The notes beneath the pieces are model-generated. The model saw nothing but the letters and a program-made list of their open reading frames with translations. It ran no database searches and was not told the origin of the DNA. Of a stretch of 64,000 bases of DNA, positions 19,003-28,202 are shown piece after piece. Position 1 is the stretch's first letter. Every line of letters starts with the position of its first letter. The stretch is from Thermosynechococcus sichuanensis E542 (GTDB lineage Bacteria; Cyanobacteriota; Cyanobacteriia; Thermosynechococcales; Thermosynechococcaceae): NCBI RefSeq assembly GCF_003555505.1, contig NZ_CP032152.1, forward strand, positions 1,240,001 through 1,304,000, read 5' to 3'. Position numbers and translations under genes: made by a program.

Positions 19003-19995
19003 ATGGATGCTGAAGAGCTTCTCGCTCGCTATGCCAAGGGCGAAACCAATTTTCAAAGCGTGAATTTGGCGGGCGTCAGTCTTGTGGGTGCTGATTTGAT
19101 TGGCATTGATCTGCGCGGTGCCAGTTTACAGGGGGTACATTTCCAATTTTGTCACTTTGGTCGTGCTGACTTTAGCTATGCCCTGCTGACCGGCGCACGG
19201 TTAGAGGGATGCAACTTTACCCAAGCAGTTTTTAACGATAGTCATTTTCGCGATGCCCAATGTCATGGTTGCGTGTTCGATCGCGCCAATTTACAGGGAG
19301 CTGATCTCACGTTAGCGGTTTTTCGCGACTGTAACTTCCTCAGTAGTGACTTGCGCCAGGTGAATTTAAGCCATACGGTTTTGGCTGGCTCTTGTCTGCG
19401 CAGTGCCAACTTTCGCAAAGAGAACTATCAGGAGGGAGCCAGTTTGGTGGGTGCGGATCTGCGCCAAGTGGATCTTCAGGGAACGAATCTAGCAGGGGCA
19501 GATTTATCACGGGTGAACCTCAAGGGAGCCAATCTCAAGGAGGCGAACCTCAACGGTGTCAACCTCGCCCAAGCCAATTTGGAAAATACCAATCTTCAGG
19601 GGGCGATTCTCACCCGCGCCATTCTCTACGAGGCCAATCTGGTGGGCAGCAACTTACGGCAGTCACGGCTGGCCCAAGCAGACCTGCGGGGAGCGATTCT
19701 CAATCAAGCCGATTTCAGTCAAGCGATTCTCTCGGAGGCGCGGCTCGATGCTGCCCAAGCTCAAGGGGTGAACTTGCGGGAAGCGGTTTTGAATAAGGCG
19801 GATTTGCGGCGCACAGATTTAACAGGGGCTGATTTGCAGGAAGCTCGCCTGATTGATGCCTACCTCGCCCGCACGAATCTCAAGGGCGCCAATTTGCGTC
19901 AAGCTAACCTGATGCGCGCCGATCTCAGTAGTGCCCTGTTGCTGGAGGCTTGCTTGGAGGAGGCACTGATGCCCGATGGCAGTGTTTTTATCTAG
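19003..19995 (+). CDS. Pentapeptide-repeat protein
   Basis: Protein of 330 aa made almost wholly of A(D/N)LxX pentapeptides, which fold as a right-handed quadrilateral beta helix. The first 100 residues are less regular, with several FxxCxF units; residues 140-325 are very regular. It has no signal peptide or membrane segment. It resembles the second pentapeptide protein at 28.2-29.1 kb: both open with an LL-x-RY-x-x-G motif and end with a PDG motif, so they look like paralogues. Function is unknown for nearly all cyanobacterial members. Confidence 0.9.
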   Translation: MDAEELLARYAKGETNFQSVNLAGVSLVGADLIGIDLRGASLQGVHFQFCHFGRADFSYALLTGARLEGCNFTQAVFNDSHFRDAQCHGCVFDRANLQGADLTLAVFRDCNFLSSDLRQVNLSHTVLAGSCLRSANFRKENYQEGASLVGADLRQVDLQGTNLAGADLSRVNLKGANLKEANLNGVNLAQANLENTNLQGAILTRAILYEANLVGSNLRQSRLAQADLRGAILNQADFSQAILSEARLDAAQAQGVNLREAVLNKADLRRTDLTGADLQEARLIDAYLARTNLKGANLRQANLMRADLSSALLLEACLEEALMPDGSVFI

Positions 19996-20039
19996 GGCAC
20001 TTGCTATAGTACAACAGAGGCACAGTTTCCCTGAAGAAC

Positions 20040-21233
20040 ATGGCAGAGTTTGCAGCGGCACTGGCACCAGAGCTAACCATTCAGTGGGTGAATGCGATCG
20101 CCAGCGTTCCCCAAGATCAGTGGGATGCCCTTGCTCTGCCCCTAGAGACGCCTTTTTTTGAATGGGAGTGGCTGCATCAAATTGAAGCCTCCGGCAGTGC
20201 AACGCCGCAAACTGGTTGGCTGCCCCATCATTTGCTGGTTTGGCGCGATCGCCAAGGTCAGCGGGAACTGGTCGCGGCCGCTCCCCTCTATGTCAAAGGC
20301 CACAGTCAAGGGGAATTTGTCTTTGATCACCAGTGGGTAGATTTGGCGGTGCGGTTGGGTATTCGCTACTATCCGAAGCTGCTGGGGATGGCGCCCTTTA
20401 CGCCGGCGGTGGGCTATCGCTTTCTTATGGCCGAGGGGGTGGATGTGGCCATGATGACGAAGGTGATGCTCCACGAAATTGATCGCCTCTGTCAGCGTCA
20501 CCGTTTTTCCAGTTGCCACTTTCTCTACGTGGATCCCCAATGGCAACCTGCTGCTGAAGCCTACGGTTATCGGGCATGGCTCCACCATAGTTATATTTGG
20601 CACAATCGCAACTATCAGACCTTCGACGACTATCTTGCGGACTTCAACGCCAATCAACGCCGCAATATCAAGCGAGAACGCAAAGCCGTGGCTCAAGCGG
20701 ATCTCACGTTTCGGGTTCATCAGGGGGATGAGGTCAGCCGCAGCCTGTTGCGACAGATGTACGATTTCTATGCCGATACCTGCGACAAATTTGGCTGGTG
20801 GGGCAGCAAGTATCTGACACGGCAATTTTTTGAAGCCCTTAGCGATCGCTACCGCCACCGCGTGGTGCTGTTTGCCGCCTATCCGAGTGGTGCGCAGCGT
20901 CCCATTGCCATGTCCTTTTGCATTACTAAGGGATCAAACCTCTACGGTCGCTATTGGGGCAGTGCCCGCGAAATTGATTGCCTGCACTTTAGTGCCTGCT
21001 ACTACGAACCCATTGAGTGGGCGATCGCCAACGGCATTCAGCGCTTCGACCCGGGTGCCGGCGGACGCCATAAAAAGCGACGGGGCTTCCCAGCCACTCC
21101 CAACTACAGTCTGCACCGCTTCTATGAACCGCGTTTGGCACAAATTTTTGAGCACTACATTGACCAGATCAATGACGAGGAGCAACGCCTCATTGACACG
21201 ATTAATGCGGATTTGCCAATGAAGTCCCTCTAG
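20040..21233 (+). CDS. FemAB/GNAT-like protein (DUF482)
   Basis: Protein of 397 aa of the peptidoglycan-biosynthesis/recognition family (FemAB-like, GNAT fold). Typical features are the N-terminal WDAL...[12 protein letters not shown], the block HHLLVWRD...[13 protein letters not shown], and the C-terminal [15 protein letters not shown]. It is likely an aminoacyl- or acyltransferase acting on cell-wall precursors or small molecules; the substrate is unknown. It starts 44 nt after the pentapeptide gene and may share its transcript. Its stop overlaps that of nrdR by 4 nt. Confidence 0.8.
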   Translation: MAEFAAALAPELTIQWVNAIASVPQDQWDALALPLETPFFEWEWLHQIEASGSATPQTGWLPHHLLVWRDRQGQRELVAAAPLYVKGHSQGEFVFDHQWVDLAVRLGIRYYPKLLGMAPFTPAVGYRFLMAEGVDVAMMTKVMLHEIDRLCQRHRFSSCHFLYVDPQWQPAAEAYGYRAWLHHSYIWHNRNYQTFDDYLADFNANQRRNIKRERKAVAQADLTFRVHQGDEVSRSLLRQMYDFYADTCDKFGWWGSKYLTRQFFEALSDRYRHRVVLFAAYPSGAQRPIAMSFCITKGSNLYGRYWGSAREIDCLHFSACYYEPIEWAIANGIQRFDPGAGGRHKKRRGFPATPNYSLHRFYEPRLAQIFEHYIDQINDEEQRLIDTINADLPMKSL

Positions 21234-21718
21234 GAGTGGGAGGCCGTCACCAACTCTGGGGAAACAGGGGTCTCTTGCAAATGGGCTAATTCGGCAACAA
21301 AATCACTAATCCCTTGAAACTGACGATAAACCGAAGCAAAACGCACATAGGCCACTTCGCTCAGATGGCGCAGCCGTTGCAGTGCTGCTTCCCCAATTTC
21401 TGCGCTAGTGACTTCGCGGCGCGATCGCAACTGCAAATCCGCCTCAATATCATCGACAAGGGCTTCAATTTTTTGTTGGGGAATGTTGGTCTTACCACAG
21501 GCCGTCATGATCCCCCGCAACAATTTTGAACGATCAAAAGACTCGCGATCGCCATTGCGCTTAATCACTGTAATCGGAACGTACTCAATCCGCTCATAGG
21601 TGGTGAAGCGACGGTTACACTGAAGACATTCCCGACGCCGCCGAATACTTTGCCCCCCCTCTGCCGATCGAGACTCCAGAACGCGACTATCCGTGTGGTG
21701 GCAATAGGGACACTGCAT
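21230..21718 (-). CDS. nrdR: Transcriptional repressor NrdR
   Basis: ATP/dATP-sensing repressor of ribonucleotide reductase genes (162 aa). The N-terminal zinc ribbon has C3, C6, C31 and C34 (CPYC and CLQC), followed by an ATP-cone domain from about residue 48 ([20 protein letters not shown]). Its length is normal. It is divergent from the small membrane-protein gene at 21838. No nrd gene is in the window. Confidence 0.96.
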   Translation of the reverse strand: MQCPYCHHTDSRVLESRSAEGGQSIRRRRECLQCNRRFTTYERIEYVPITVIKRNGDRESFDRSKLLRGIMTACGKTNIPQQKIEALVDDIEADLQLRSRREVTSAEIGEAALQRLRHLSEVAYVRFASVYRQFQGISDFVAELAHLQETPVSPELVTASHS

Positions 21719-21837
21719 AGGGATCCCCGCTCATTTAGGCACCTGAGAGTATCATAGCGGATTCTTTCGACTCATTAACATTCGCAAGGGCTGCGACAGC
21801 GTTTGTTAGGCTAGGGGTATCCCTTGGGTATCCTGCC

Positions 21838-21969
21838 ATGACTGATCCAAACCCCCAAAAGAAACGCCATCAACCCACGATCATTAACGTCGAGCCAGAA
21901 AATTTACTGCTCATTGTTGCCCTGAGTCTCTTTATTCCCCTACTGATGGTGGGCTTTTTTGTACACTAA
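21838..21969 (+). CDS. Small single-span membrane protein
   Basis: A 43-residue frame, MTDPNPQKKRHQ... then one hydrophobic segment (LLLIVALSLFIPLLMVGFFV) ending in VH. The basic N-terminus before the hydrophobic stretch predicts an N-in single-span protein. The layout resembles the many small subunits of thylakoid complexes, but I do not match it to a named Psb, Psa, Pet or Ndh subunit. It is preceded by a 119-nt region divergent from nrdR. The coding call rests on the clean frame and sensible composition. Confidence 0.5.
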   Translation: MTDPNPQKKRHQPTIINVEPENLLLIVALSLFIPLLMVGFFVH

Positions 21970-22532
21970 AATGCAACATTAATTGCGATAGATACAACAT
22001 AAAAAGCTAAAAATAAATTTTTCCTTTGTATCATAAATTGCAAGCCAAAATTAAGATAAACGGCTCAGTGCCCTTTGCTGTCGAGGATTTGCTGCATGAC
22101 AGTCTCCCTGTAGAGGAGTGATTTTGTCAGGATAGGAACTATTAAGAAATTCTGAAAATCTTAAATAAGCCTTAACTATTTAACCCTTTAGTTATTAAAA
22201 AGCAAAAAAGGATTACGAACCTTTGAAGAAGTGGTGATCTAAGTTTTAGGATCATTTATAGACAATCTCTAAAGCGAAAACGCGCTTCTAGTCTGATGTG
22301 GCTCCTTTGATAGATTGTCGAAAATCAAGCTCTTTTTGGGGGGAAACAGATGAATAATTGTCAATTTGAGCATGAGACTCAATGTCTCAAAATTGATCAA
22401 TTAATGAATTATTTTGGGATCAAAAAGATGACTAACCAATATCAATCAAACTATCTAAAAAAGAATTAATTAAAACTTAAATTCGGCAAAAACACGGTAA
22501 CCAGTATTCGGCAATACCAAAACCTAATTGAC
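21970..22532. other. AT-rich intergenic region left of the TnpB element
   Basis: About 560 nt, clearly more AT-rich than the surrounding genes and without HIP1 sites. The only coding candidate is a 39-codon frame at 22350-22469. I see no RNA gene or repeat array. It ends at TTGAC (22528-22532), the presumed insertion site of the element. Confidence 0.6.
22350..22469 (+). CDS. Possible 39-residue ORF
   Basis: A short frame beginning MNNCQFEHETQC and ending KKN, with a purine-rich GGGGGGAAACAG just upstream of ATG 22350 that would serve as a ribosome site. Composition is AT-rich and unlike the host genes. No homologue is known to me. It could be chance or a remnant of a gene. Confidence 0.25.
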   Translation: MNNCQFEHETQCLKIDQLMNYFGIKKMTNQYQSNYLKKN

Positions 22533-22547
22533 CCGATGCGCGGCAAG

Positions 22548-22567
22548 CCCCGCCGTTCAGGGCGGGG
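22548..22567 (+). repeat. Left-end hairpin of the TnpB element
   Basis: A 7-bp GC stem with a loop of about six bases, at the expected subterminal place for recognition by a TnpA transposase. Confidence 0.65.
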
Positions 22568-22717
22568 AAGGATAGCGCGGACTTTGTTGCCGTTCTTGTC
22601 TTTGGGTTTCAGTGTGGAGTCTGCTGCTGCTCGATGTACTGCCACAGCTTGAAGCAAAGTAGGACGGCAACCACAGCACGCCTTTCCAGTAACGCTTCTG
22701 GATGTCGAGCCGATCCT

Positions 22718-22723
22718 TATAAT
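22718..22723 (+). promoter_or_regulatory. -10 box immediately upstream of tnpB
   Basis: TATAAT stands 7 nt before ATG 22730, so transcription from it would begin at or next to the start codon and give a leaderless tnpB mRNA. No strong -35 box is seen. Weak evidence. Confidence 0.3.
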
Positions 22724-22729
22724 TAAGCT

Positions 22730-24010
22730 ATGCGACGACTTCAAGCCTACAGATACGAACTCATGCCGACTGGTGAACAGCAGCGCAAAATGCGCCGCTT
22801 CGCTGGCTCGTGCCGGTTCGTCTACAACAAGGCGCTGGCGTTGCAGAAAGCGCGTTACGAGCAAGGCGAGAAAAAGCTGGGTTATGCCGGGCTGTGCAAG
22901 CTACTCACCGAGTGGCGCAATAGCTCTGACACTGCTTGGCTGGCCGATGTGCCTGTGCATCCGCTGCAACAGGCGCTCAAAGACCTGGAGCGGGCTTACA
23001 ACAACTTCTTCGCCAAGCGAGCCAGCTTCCCGCGTTTCAAGCGCAAGGGGCAGAGCGACAGCTTCCGTTACCCCGACCCGAAGCAGATAAAGCTGGACCA
23101 GGCCAACAGTCGCCTGTTTCTACCAAAGCTCGGATGGCTGCGTTACCGTAACAGCCGCGAAGTGTTAGGCGCGGTGAAGAACATCACTGTGAGCCAGTCG
23201 TGCGGCAAGTGGTTTGTGAGCATCCAGACCGAACGCGAGGTTGAGCCGCCTATCCCGCAAGGCGGCGTGGTCGGCATCGATATGGGCATTGCTCGGTTCG
23301 CCACGCTATCGGATGGTACGTTCTACGCGCCACTCAACAGCTTCAAGAGGCATGAGTCGCGCTTGCGCAAGGCACAGCAAGCACTCTCACGCAAAGTGAA
23401 ATTTAGCAACAACTGGAAGAAGGCGAAAGCCCGTGTCCAGCGCATTCACGCCCGCATCAGCCATGCCCGCCGAGACTTCCTGCACAAGATTTCGACCGCG
23501 ATCAGCAAAAACCACGCTGTGGTGTGTGTCGAGGACTTGCAAATACGGAACATGTCCAAGTCAGCGGCAGGCACGACCGAACAACCGGGCAGAAACGTTA
23601 GGGCCAAGGCTGGCCTAAACAAGTCCATCCTCGATCAAGGCTGGTTCGAGTTCTGCCGCCAACTGAACTACAAGCTGGCATGGCGGGGCGGCTGGTTGGT
23701 GGTAGTTCCGCCGCAGAACACGAGCCGCACCTGTCCGTGCTGTGGCCATGTGTCGGCGGACAACCGCCAGACCCAGGACCGGTTCGCGTGTGTGGAATGT
23801 GGCTTCGAGGCCAACGCCGATCTAGTTGGCGCGATCAACATCCTTTCTCGCGGGATGCAAAAACTGCGAGACGAAGGGCGGGACACGCTGGACGCTTTCA
23901 GCGGGACGGCGCAAGCCGTCAGCCCGGATGGCCTGTGGATCGAACCGCACTGGCGGTCGGAAGCAGGAACCCACCGAAGCGAATCAGGGGCGGCTCAATG
24001 CCGTGCCTGA
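22730..24010 (+). CDS. tnpB: RNA-guided endonuclease TnpB (IS605 OrfB family)
   Basis: TnpB of 426 aa, compact RuvC nuclease and ancestor of Cas12. The three catalytic acidic residues are intact: D184 (GIDMGIARF), E268 (VCVEDL) and D364 (EANADLVGAIN). The zinc finger between them is also intact (C335/C338 and C354/C357). The N-terminal helix-turn-helix/wedge region (MRRLQAYRYEL...GSCRFVYNKAL) is normal. The gene therefore looks functional. Its 3' end and the right end of the element probably encode the guide (omega) RNA. GC content and codon use differ from the flanking genes, pointing to recent transfer. Confidence 0.93.
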   Translation: MRRLQAYRYELMPTGEQQRKMRRFAGSCRFVYNKALALQKARYEQGEKKLGYAGLCKLLTEWRNSSDTAWLADVPVHPLQQALKDLERAYNNFFAKRASFPRFKRKGQSDSFRYPDPKQIKLDQANSRLFLPKLGWLRYRNSREVLGAVKNITVSQSCGKWFVSIQTEREVEPPIPQGGVVGIDMGIARFATLSDGTFYAPLNSFKRHESRLRKAQQALSRKVKFSNNWKKAKARVQRIHARISHARRDFLHKISTAISKNHAVVCVEDLQIRNMSKSAAGTTEQPGRNVRAKAGLNKSILDQGWFEFCRQLNYKLAWRGGWLVVVPPQNTSRTCPCCGHVSADNRQTQDRFACVECGFEANADLVGAINILSRGMQKLRDEGRDTLDAFSGTAQAVSPDGLWIEPHWRSEAGTHRSESGAAQCRA

Positions 24011-24053
24011 GCGCCGTAGGAATCCCTGTCCTTTAGGACAGGGAGGATGTCAA
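23900..24053 (+). ncRNA. Predicted omega (reRNA) guide region of TnpB
   Basis: In characterised TnpB systems the guide scaffold overlaps the end of tnpB and runs to the right end of the element, with the guide taken from the flanking DNA. By analogy this segment, including the end hairpin at 24024-24043, is the scaffold, and the guide would start at about 24054. Position is inferred; the 5' limit is unknown. Confidence 0.4.
24024..24043 (+). repeat. Right-end hairpin of the TnpB element
   Basis: An 8-bp perfect stem with a TTTA loop, followed by GGAGGATGTCAA. A similar but eroded sequence occurs alone at 48912-48950. Confidence 0.7.
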
Positions 24054-24278
24054 AGAAACGATGGAGTCTGCCTAGACTGTGAGTGTTGACAAATTATCAA
24101 AATGAATCCAGAAAATTGCTTTCCTAAGCTCAATCTTGGGACGTGAAAAGGTCGAAATGACTTGGTCGGATCGTAGTCTAGACAACAACTGCGACCCTGT
24201 TTTCATGATTGAATGCCCAATGGCTCAATGACCAATACGTAATTTTGCCTTTCTCTATTAGATGTAAGGAGGTCGCTT

Positions 24279-24605
24279 ATGATCCCCTCTTTGTCCATTT
24301 CCATGATTTATTACTTGCGGCGGTTGTTGCGGCAGTATGAGCCATTTCTCAAGCCTGTCATCTATGAGGGGGCAGGGCTAGTGGCCAATGCAGAAGCAGA
24401 TTTTTATGCTGTACTGGAGAGTCTTTATCCAGACGTAGAGGAATTGGCGACAGCAACTGAACAGTTGAGCAGACTGATTCTTTTGCACCAGAAAAAAGAG
24501 CTGCTGTCTATTGAGCAGTATGAGGCAATTACTCAGCAGATTTTCTGGATTTTGGGATTAAAATACACCCCATCGGGTGTGGGCAAAGAATCAGTAACTG
24601 CCTAG
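24279..24605 (+). CDS. Hypothetical protein
   Basis: Protein of 108 aa, mostly predicted helix, no membrane segment or known motif (MIYYLRRLLRQYEPF early; LSRLILLHQKKELLSIEQYEAIT later). A strong ribosome site (TAAGGAGG, 6 nt before ATG 24279) supports both the gene and its start. It lies between the TnpB element and the GGDEF-EAL gene and reads in the same direction as both. Codon use is closer to the host than to the element. Confidence 0.6.
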   Translation: MIPSLSISMIYYLRRLLRQYEPFLKPVIYEGAGLVANAEADFYAVLESLYPDVEELATATEQLSRLILLHQKKELLSIEQYEAITQQIFWILGLKYTPSGVGKESVTA

Positions 24606-24740
24606 GCACAAAAATTTGATGAGATACTCATATCTTTGTCACCTCGCAATTCTCGGAGAGGCTCCAATGGATCTAGCACCTTTATGAGTCTAGGCCAAAG
24701 CAGTCTGTTATTCCCTGAACACTCAAGCTAGGATAGCATC

Positions 24741-26879
24741 ATGGAGCACGATGCCTCGTTTTTGTTTCCTCAATTCGGTCGGCCAATCATGGGTGGTCAA
24801 GCGGGCTATGGGTTTGATTTTCCGGCAAGCATCGATCCCTATGAGCTGTTGCGCAGTGTTTGTGCCCGTTTACCCTTAGTAATTATCTTCTATGACAATG
24901 AGGGGCAAATTCATTCCATTAACCAAGAGGTGACGACGCAGTTGGGCTGGGATACAGGGGACTTGCTCTCGCGGGATTTTTTGAGCCAGTGTTTTCCTGA
25001 TCCAGAGACACAGCGACAGATTCGCTATTGGATGATTCATCCCCCCACGGGTTGGCAGGAGGTGCCAGTTCATGGTGCCGATGGTCAAGTTCTAGAGATG
25101 GTTTGGGCTTTTGTGCGCTTTCCCAATGGGGCGGGTTTAATCTGTGGCTACAACATTACGGATATGAAGTTAACGCAGGCGGCTTTGCTGGAAACCAGCG
25201 ATCGCTATGCGCTGCTCACCCGCGGTATTAATGATGGCATCTGGGACTGGAACCTGACGACCAATGAGACCTTTTATTCCTCTCGCTGGAAAGCGATTCT
25301 CGGCTATCAGGATCACGAAATTGGCAACCACATTGACGATTGGCTGAAGCGGATACACCCCCAAGATGTCGAGCGGGTCAAGTTGAATTTAATGCTCCAT
25401 GTGCGCGGCCAAACGCCCCATTTCCACCAAGAGTTTCGCATTCAGCACCGCAATGGTTCCTATCGTTGGGTGTTGGCACGGGGGCTGGTACTGCGGGATG
25501 CTCAGGGCAATGCCACGCGGGTGGCGGGTTCCCTCACGGATTTAACGGAACATCGCCTTGCGGAAGCCCAGTTGCTCCATGATGCCCTCCATGACTCGCT
25601 GACAGGGCTAGCCAATCGCACGCTCCTTTTTGATCGCATTGAACAGGCGGCTCGCCATGGTCGTCGTCGTCCTGACTATAAGTTTGCAATTTTGTTTATT
25701 GACATTGATCGTTTCAAGGTCATTAACGACAGCCTTGGCCATAGTTGTGGGGATTTGATTTTGATTGAATTGGCCAATCGCTTGACACGGATTGTTCGCC
25801 CTGATGATACGGTGGCTCGCATTGGTGGCGATGAGTTTGTGATTTTGCTGGATGATATTAGGAACAACAATGATGCCTTGGGGGTTTGCGATCGCATTCG
25901 CTCTGCCCTTGATCAACCCTTTATGGTCAAAGATCAACCGATTACACTGCGGGTGAGCATCGGTGTGGCGACGCGATCGCCCCACATTGAAAAAGCAGAA
26001 AACTATTTGCGCAATGCGGATATTGCCATGTATCGCGCTAAGCTGGCAGGGGGCAATCGCTATCAAGTCTTTAGTGAAGAAATGCATTTAATGGCGTGCG
26101 ATCGCCTCTCCCTTGAAGTCGGGTTGCGCCAAGCCATTGAGCGAGATGAATTTACCCTCTTTTATCAGCCTATCTATCGCCTTAGTGATAACCGTCTCTA
26201 CGGTTTTGAGGCCCTGATTCGCTGGCAACATCCTACCCAAGGTTTATTACTGCCCGATCGCTTCATTCCCTTGGCTGAGGAAACGGGACTGATTTTGCCC
26301 ATTGGCGATTGGGTGATCTGGCGTGCGTGCCGCGATCTCCAGCACTGGCAGGAGCAATTTCCCCAGTGTCAGTTGTCTGTAAATGTGAATTTATCGAATC
26401 GGCAACTAATGCACCCTGCCCTCGCCGAACAAGTGTTAGCGGCGTTGGAGCAAACTCAGATTCCCGCCCACTGCCTGCACCTTGAAATAACGGAAAGTGT
26501 GAGCATTGATCAGCCCGAGCAAGTGCGCGACGTGTTACTCAGACTCAAGGCGCAAGGGATTAAGCTCAGCCTCGATGACTTTGGTACCGGCTATTCTTCC
26601 CTGTGCTACTTGACCCATCTTCCCATTGACATCCTGAAAGTTGATCGCCGCTTTGTGAAGCTGATCACTGAAACCGAGCAAAAACACCTCGTAATTGATG
26701 CCATTGTCAGCCTTGCCAAGGGGTTGGAATTAGAAGTGGTGGCTGAAGGGGTAGAGCATCCTTATCAGGTGACGCGACTGCGGGAACTGGGTTGTGACTA
26801 TGCCCAAGGCTATTATTTCTCGCAACCCCTCAGTATTGAGCAGGTGGACGTTTTACTGGCAGAGATGCATGCTACTTAG
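24741..26879 (+). CDS. PAS-PAS-GGDEF-EAL cyclic-di-GMP protein
   Basis: Protein of 712 aa without membrane segments. Two PAS domains (about 30-130 and 150-275, the second with a PAC tail) precede a diguanylate cyclase domain whose GGDEF motif (362-366) is intact. An EAL phosphodiesterase domain follows, with its EAL at 490-492 and the DDFGTGYSS loop preserved. Both catalytic domains therefore look competent, and the protein could make or degrade cyclic di-GMP depending on the PAS signal. The signal is unknown. The GGDEF domain lacks a clear RxxD inhibitory site just before the motif. Confidence 0.94.
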   Translation: MEHDASFLFPQFGRPIMGGQAGYGFDFPASIDPYELLRSVCARLPLVIIFYDNEGQIHSINQEVTTQLGWDTGDLLSRDFLSQCFPDPETQRQIRYWMIHPPTGWQEVPVHGADGQVLEMVWAFVRFPNGAGLICGYNITDMKLTQAALLETSDRYALLTRGINDGIWDWNLTTNETFYSSRWKAILGYQDHEIGNHIDDWLKRIHPQDVERVKLNLMLHVRGQTPHFHQEFRIQHRNGSYRWVLARGLVLRDAQGNATRVAGSLTDLTEHRLAEAQLLHDALHDSLTGLANRTLLFDRIEQAARHGRRRPDYKFAILFIDIDRFKVINDSLGHSCGDLILIELANRLTRIVRPDDTVARIGGDEFVILLDDIRNNNDALGVCDRIRSALDQPFMVKDQPITLRVSIGVATRSPHIEKAENYLRNADIAMYRAKLAGGNRYQVFSEEMHLMACDRLSLEVGLRQAIERDEFTLFYQPIYRLSDNRLYGFEALIRWQHPTQGLLLPDRFIPLAEETGLILPIGDWVIWRACRDLQHWQEQFPQCQLSVNVNLSNRQLMHPALAEQVLAALEQTQIPAHCLHLEITESVSIDQPEQVRDVLLRLKAQGIKLSLDDFGTGYSSLCYLTHLPIDILKVDRRFVKLITETEQKHLVIDAIVSLAKGLELEVVAEGVEHPYQVTRLRELGCDYAQGYYFSQPLSIEQVDVLLAEMHAT

Positions 26880-26905
26880 AAACAGCATTTCTTGCCAACC
26901 CTAAG

Positions 26906-27052
26906 CATCTAGTGATGGGATTCTGAACTGGCGCGGTACATCAAGCAAGTATGTACTGATGGCAATAATTAGAATTGCGGTGGCCAGATAGAGTCAATCA
27001 AGGGCAGTGGCGCGATCGCGAGACTGTAGCGGCTAATTTCAAACTGGATCAC
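26906..27052 (-). pseudogene. Possible frameshifted small membrane-protein gene after leuB
   Basis: Nine nt after the leuB stop, a GTG frame opens (MIQFEISRYSLAIAPLPLID). It is overtaken near 26990 by another frame that encodes a hydrophobic run (LYLATAILIIAISTYLL) and a tail ending DA. Joined by a one-base shift, they would make a small protein of about 50 residues with one membrane span. The second frame has no start of its own. This could be a broken gene, a sequencing slip or chance. Confidence 0.25.
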
Positions 27053-27059
27053 AACCAGT

Positions 27060-28145
27060 CTATTGGGATAATTCCTTGATCAAGAGATTGCCCATTTCCC
27101 GACAGCCGACAAGGGTACAGCCTTCGGACATTAAATCGCCAGTGCGGTAGCCTTGATCTAAAACGGCAGTAATCGCCTCTTCGATCGCTTGCGCTGCTGC
27201 TGGTTGGTTGAGGCCATAACGCAGCATCATGGCTGCACTGAGCACCATGGCGAGGGGGTTGGCTTTGTTTTGGCCGGCAATATCGGGGGCAGAGCCATGA
27301 ACCGGTTCAAATAGACCCGGCCCTGATTCTCCGAGGCTGGCGGAGGGAAGCATGCCAATACTGCCCGTGAGCATGGCGGCAATATCGGAGAGAATATCGC
27401 CAAACAAGTTGCTGGTGACAATCGTGTCAAACTGTTGCGGGGCGCGCACCAGTTGCATTGCCGCATTGTCCACGTAGAGGTGGCTGAGTTCCACATCGGG
27501 ATATTCAGCGCTGAGGGCAGTTAGGCGATCGCGCCACAATTGGCAAACTTCAAGAACATTGGCTTTATCCACAGAACAGAGTTTGCCCTGCCGTTTGCGC
27601 GCGGTTTCAAAGGCAACACGACCAATGCGATCAATTTCTGTGGCGGTATAGGCCATCGTATTCACCCCCCGCTGCTCACCCGTTTCCGTGGTGAAAATGC
27701 CGCGCGGTTGACCAAAGTAAATGCCACCAGTGAGTTCGCGCACAACCATGAGATCGACCCCGGCAATCACCTGCGGTTTGAGGGAAGAGGCATGGATCAG
27801 TTGCGGAAAGACTTTAGCGGGGCGTAAGTTGGCAAATAAACCCAGACCCGATCGGAGGGCAAGGAGGCCGGTTTCCGGGCGTAGATGGCGGGGTAAGGTA
27901 TCCCACTGTGTGCCACCAATGGCGGCTAAAAGCACGGCGTCACTTTGGCGACAGGTTTCTAGGGTTGCTGCTGGCAGGGGTTCGCCGACGGCATCAATGG
28001 CGCAACCGCCCACAAGGGCAGGCACAAAGTCAAATTCTAAGTCAAAGCGCGGGGCGATCGCCCGCAATACATCGAGGGCAACAGCCGTAATCTCTGGACC
28101 AATGCCATCACCGGCCAAAACCGCAATGCGATACGTGGTTGCCAT
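27060..28145 (-). CDS. leuB: 3-isopropylmalate dehydrogenase
   Basis: Oxidatively decarboxylates 3-isopropylmalate in leucine synthesis, using NAD (361 aa, normal length). Family motifs are intact: GDGIGPEI at the N-terminus, the substrate-binding arginine/tyrosine block ([12 protein letters not shown]), and the metal/NAD loop ([27 protein letters not shown], then [14 protein letters not shown]). It stands alone, without leuA, leuC or leuD next to it, as is common in cyanobacteria. Confidence 0.97.
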   Translation of the reverse strand: MATTYRIAVLAGDGIGPEITAVALDVLRAIAPRFDLEFDFVPALVGGCAIDAVGEPLPAATLETCRQSDAVLLAAIGGTQWDTLPRHLRPETGLLALRSGLGLFANLRPAKVFPQLIHASSLKPQVIAGVDLMVVRELTGGIYFGQPRGIFTTETGEQRGVNTMAYTATEIDRIGRVAFETARKRQGKLCSVDKANVLEVCQLWRDRLTALSAEYPDVELSHLYVDNAAMQLVRAPQQFDTIVTSNLFGDILSDIAAMLTGSIGMLPSASLGESGPGLFEPVHGSAPDIAGQNKANPLAMVLSAAMMLRYGLNQPAAAQAIEEAITAVLDQGYRTGDLMSEGCTLVGCREMGNLLIKELSQ

Positions 28146-28202
28146 GCCTATCTCAAAGTCACCGATCTTTTACTCTACACCAGCAGCGGTGTTTCCTTGA
28201 GA

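Larger units (their letters stand above)
22533..24053 (+). mobile_element. IS200/IS605-type element carrying only tnpB
   Basis: The left end has a hairpin (CCCCGCC 22548-22554 with GGCGGGG 22561-22567) just inside TTGAC. The right end has a hairpin (CCCTGTCC 24024-24031 with GGACAGGG 24036-24043) followed by GGAGGATGTCAA, the usual right end of this family. There are no terminal inverted repeats and no target duplication, as expected for a peel-and-paste element. No tnpA is present, so movement would need a Y1 transposase in trans. The inside is GC-rich with non-host codon use and sits in an AT-rich gap. Exact ends are inferred from the hairpins, good to a few bases. Confidence 0.82.

Noticed and set aside
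22466-22864. Leftward 132-codon frame at the left end of the TnpB element, possible tnpA remnant
   Set aside because: The translation shows no Y1 transposase motif (HUH or the catalytic Tyr) and half of it is antisense to tnpB; it is a by-product of GC-rich sequence.
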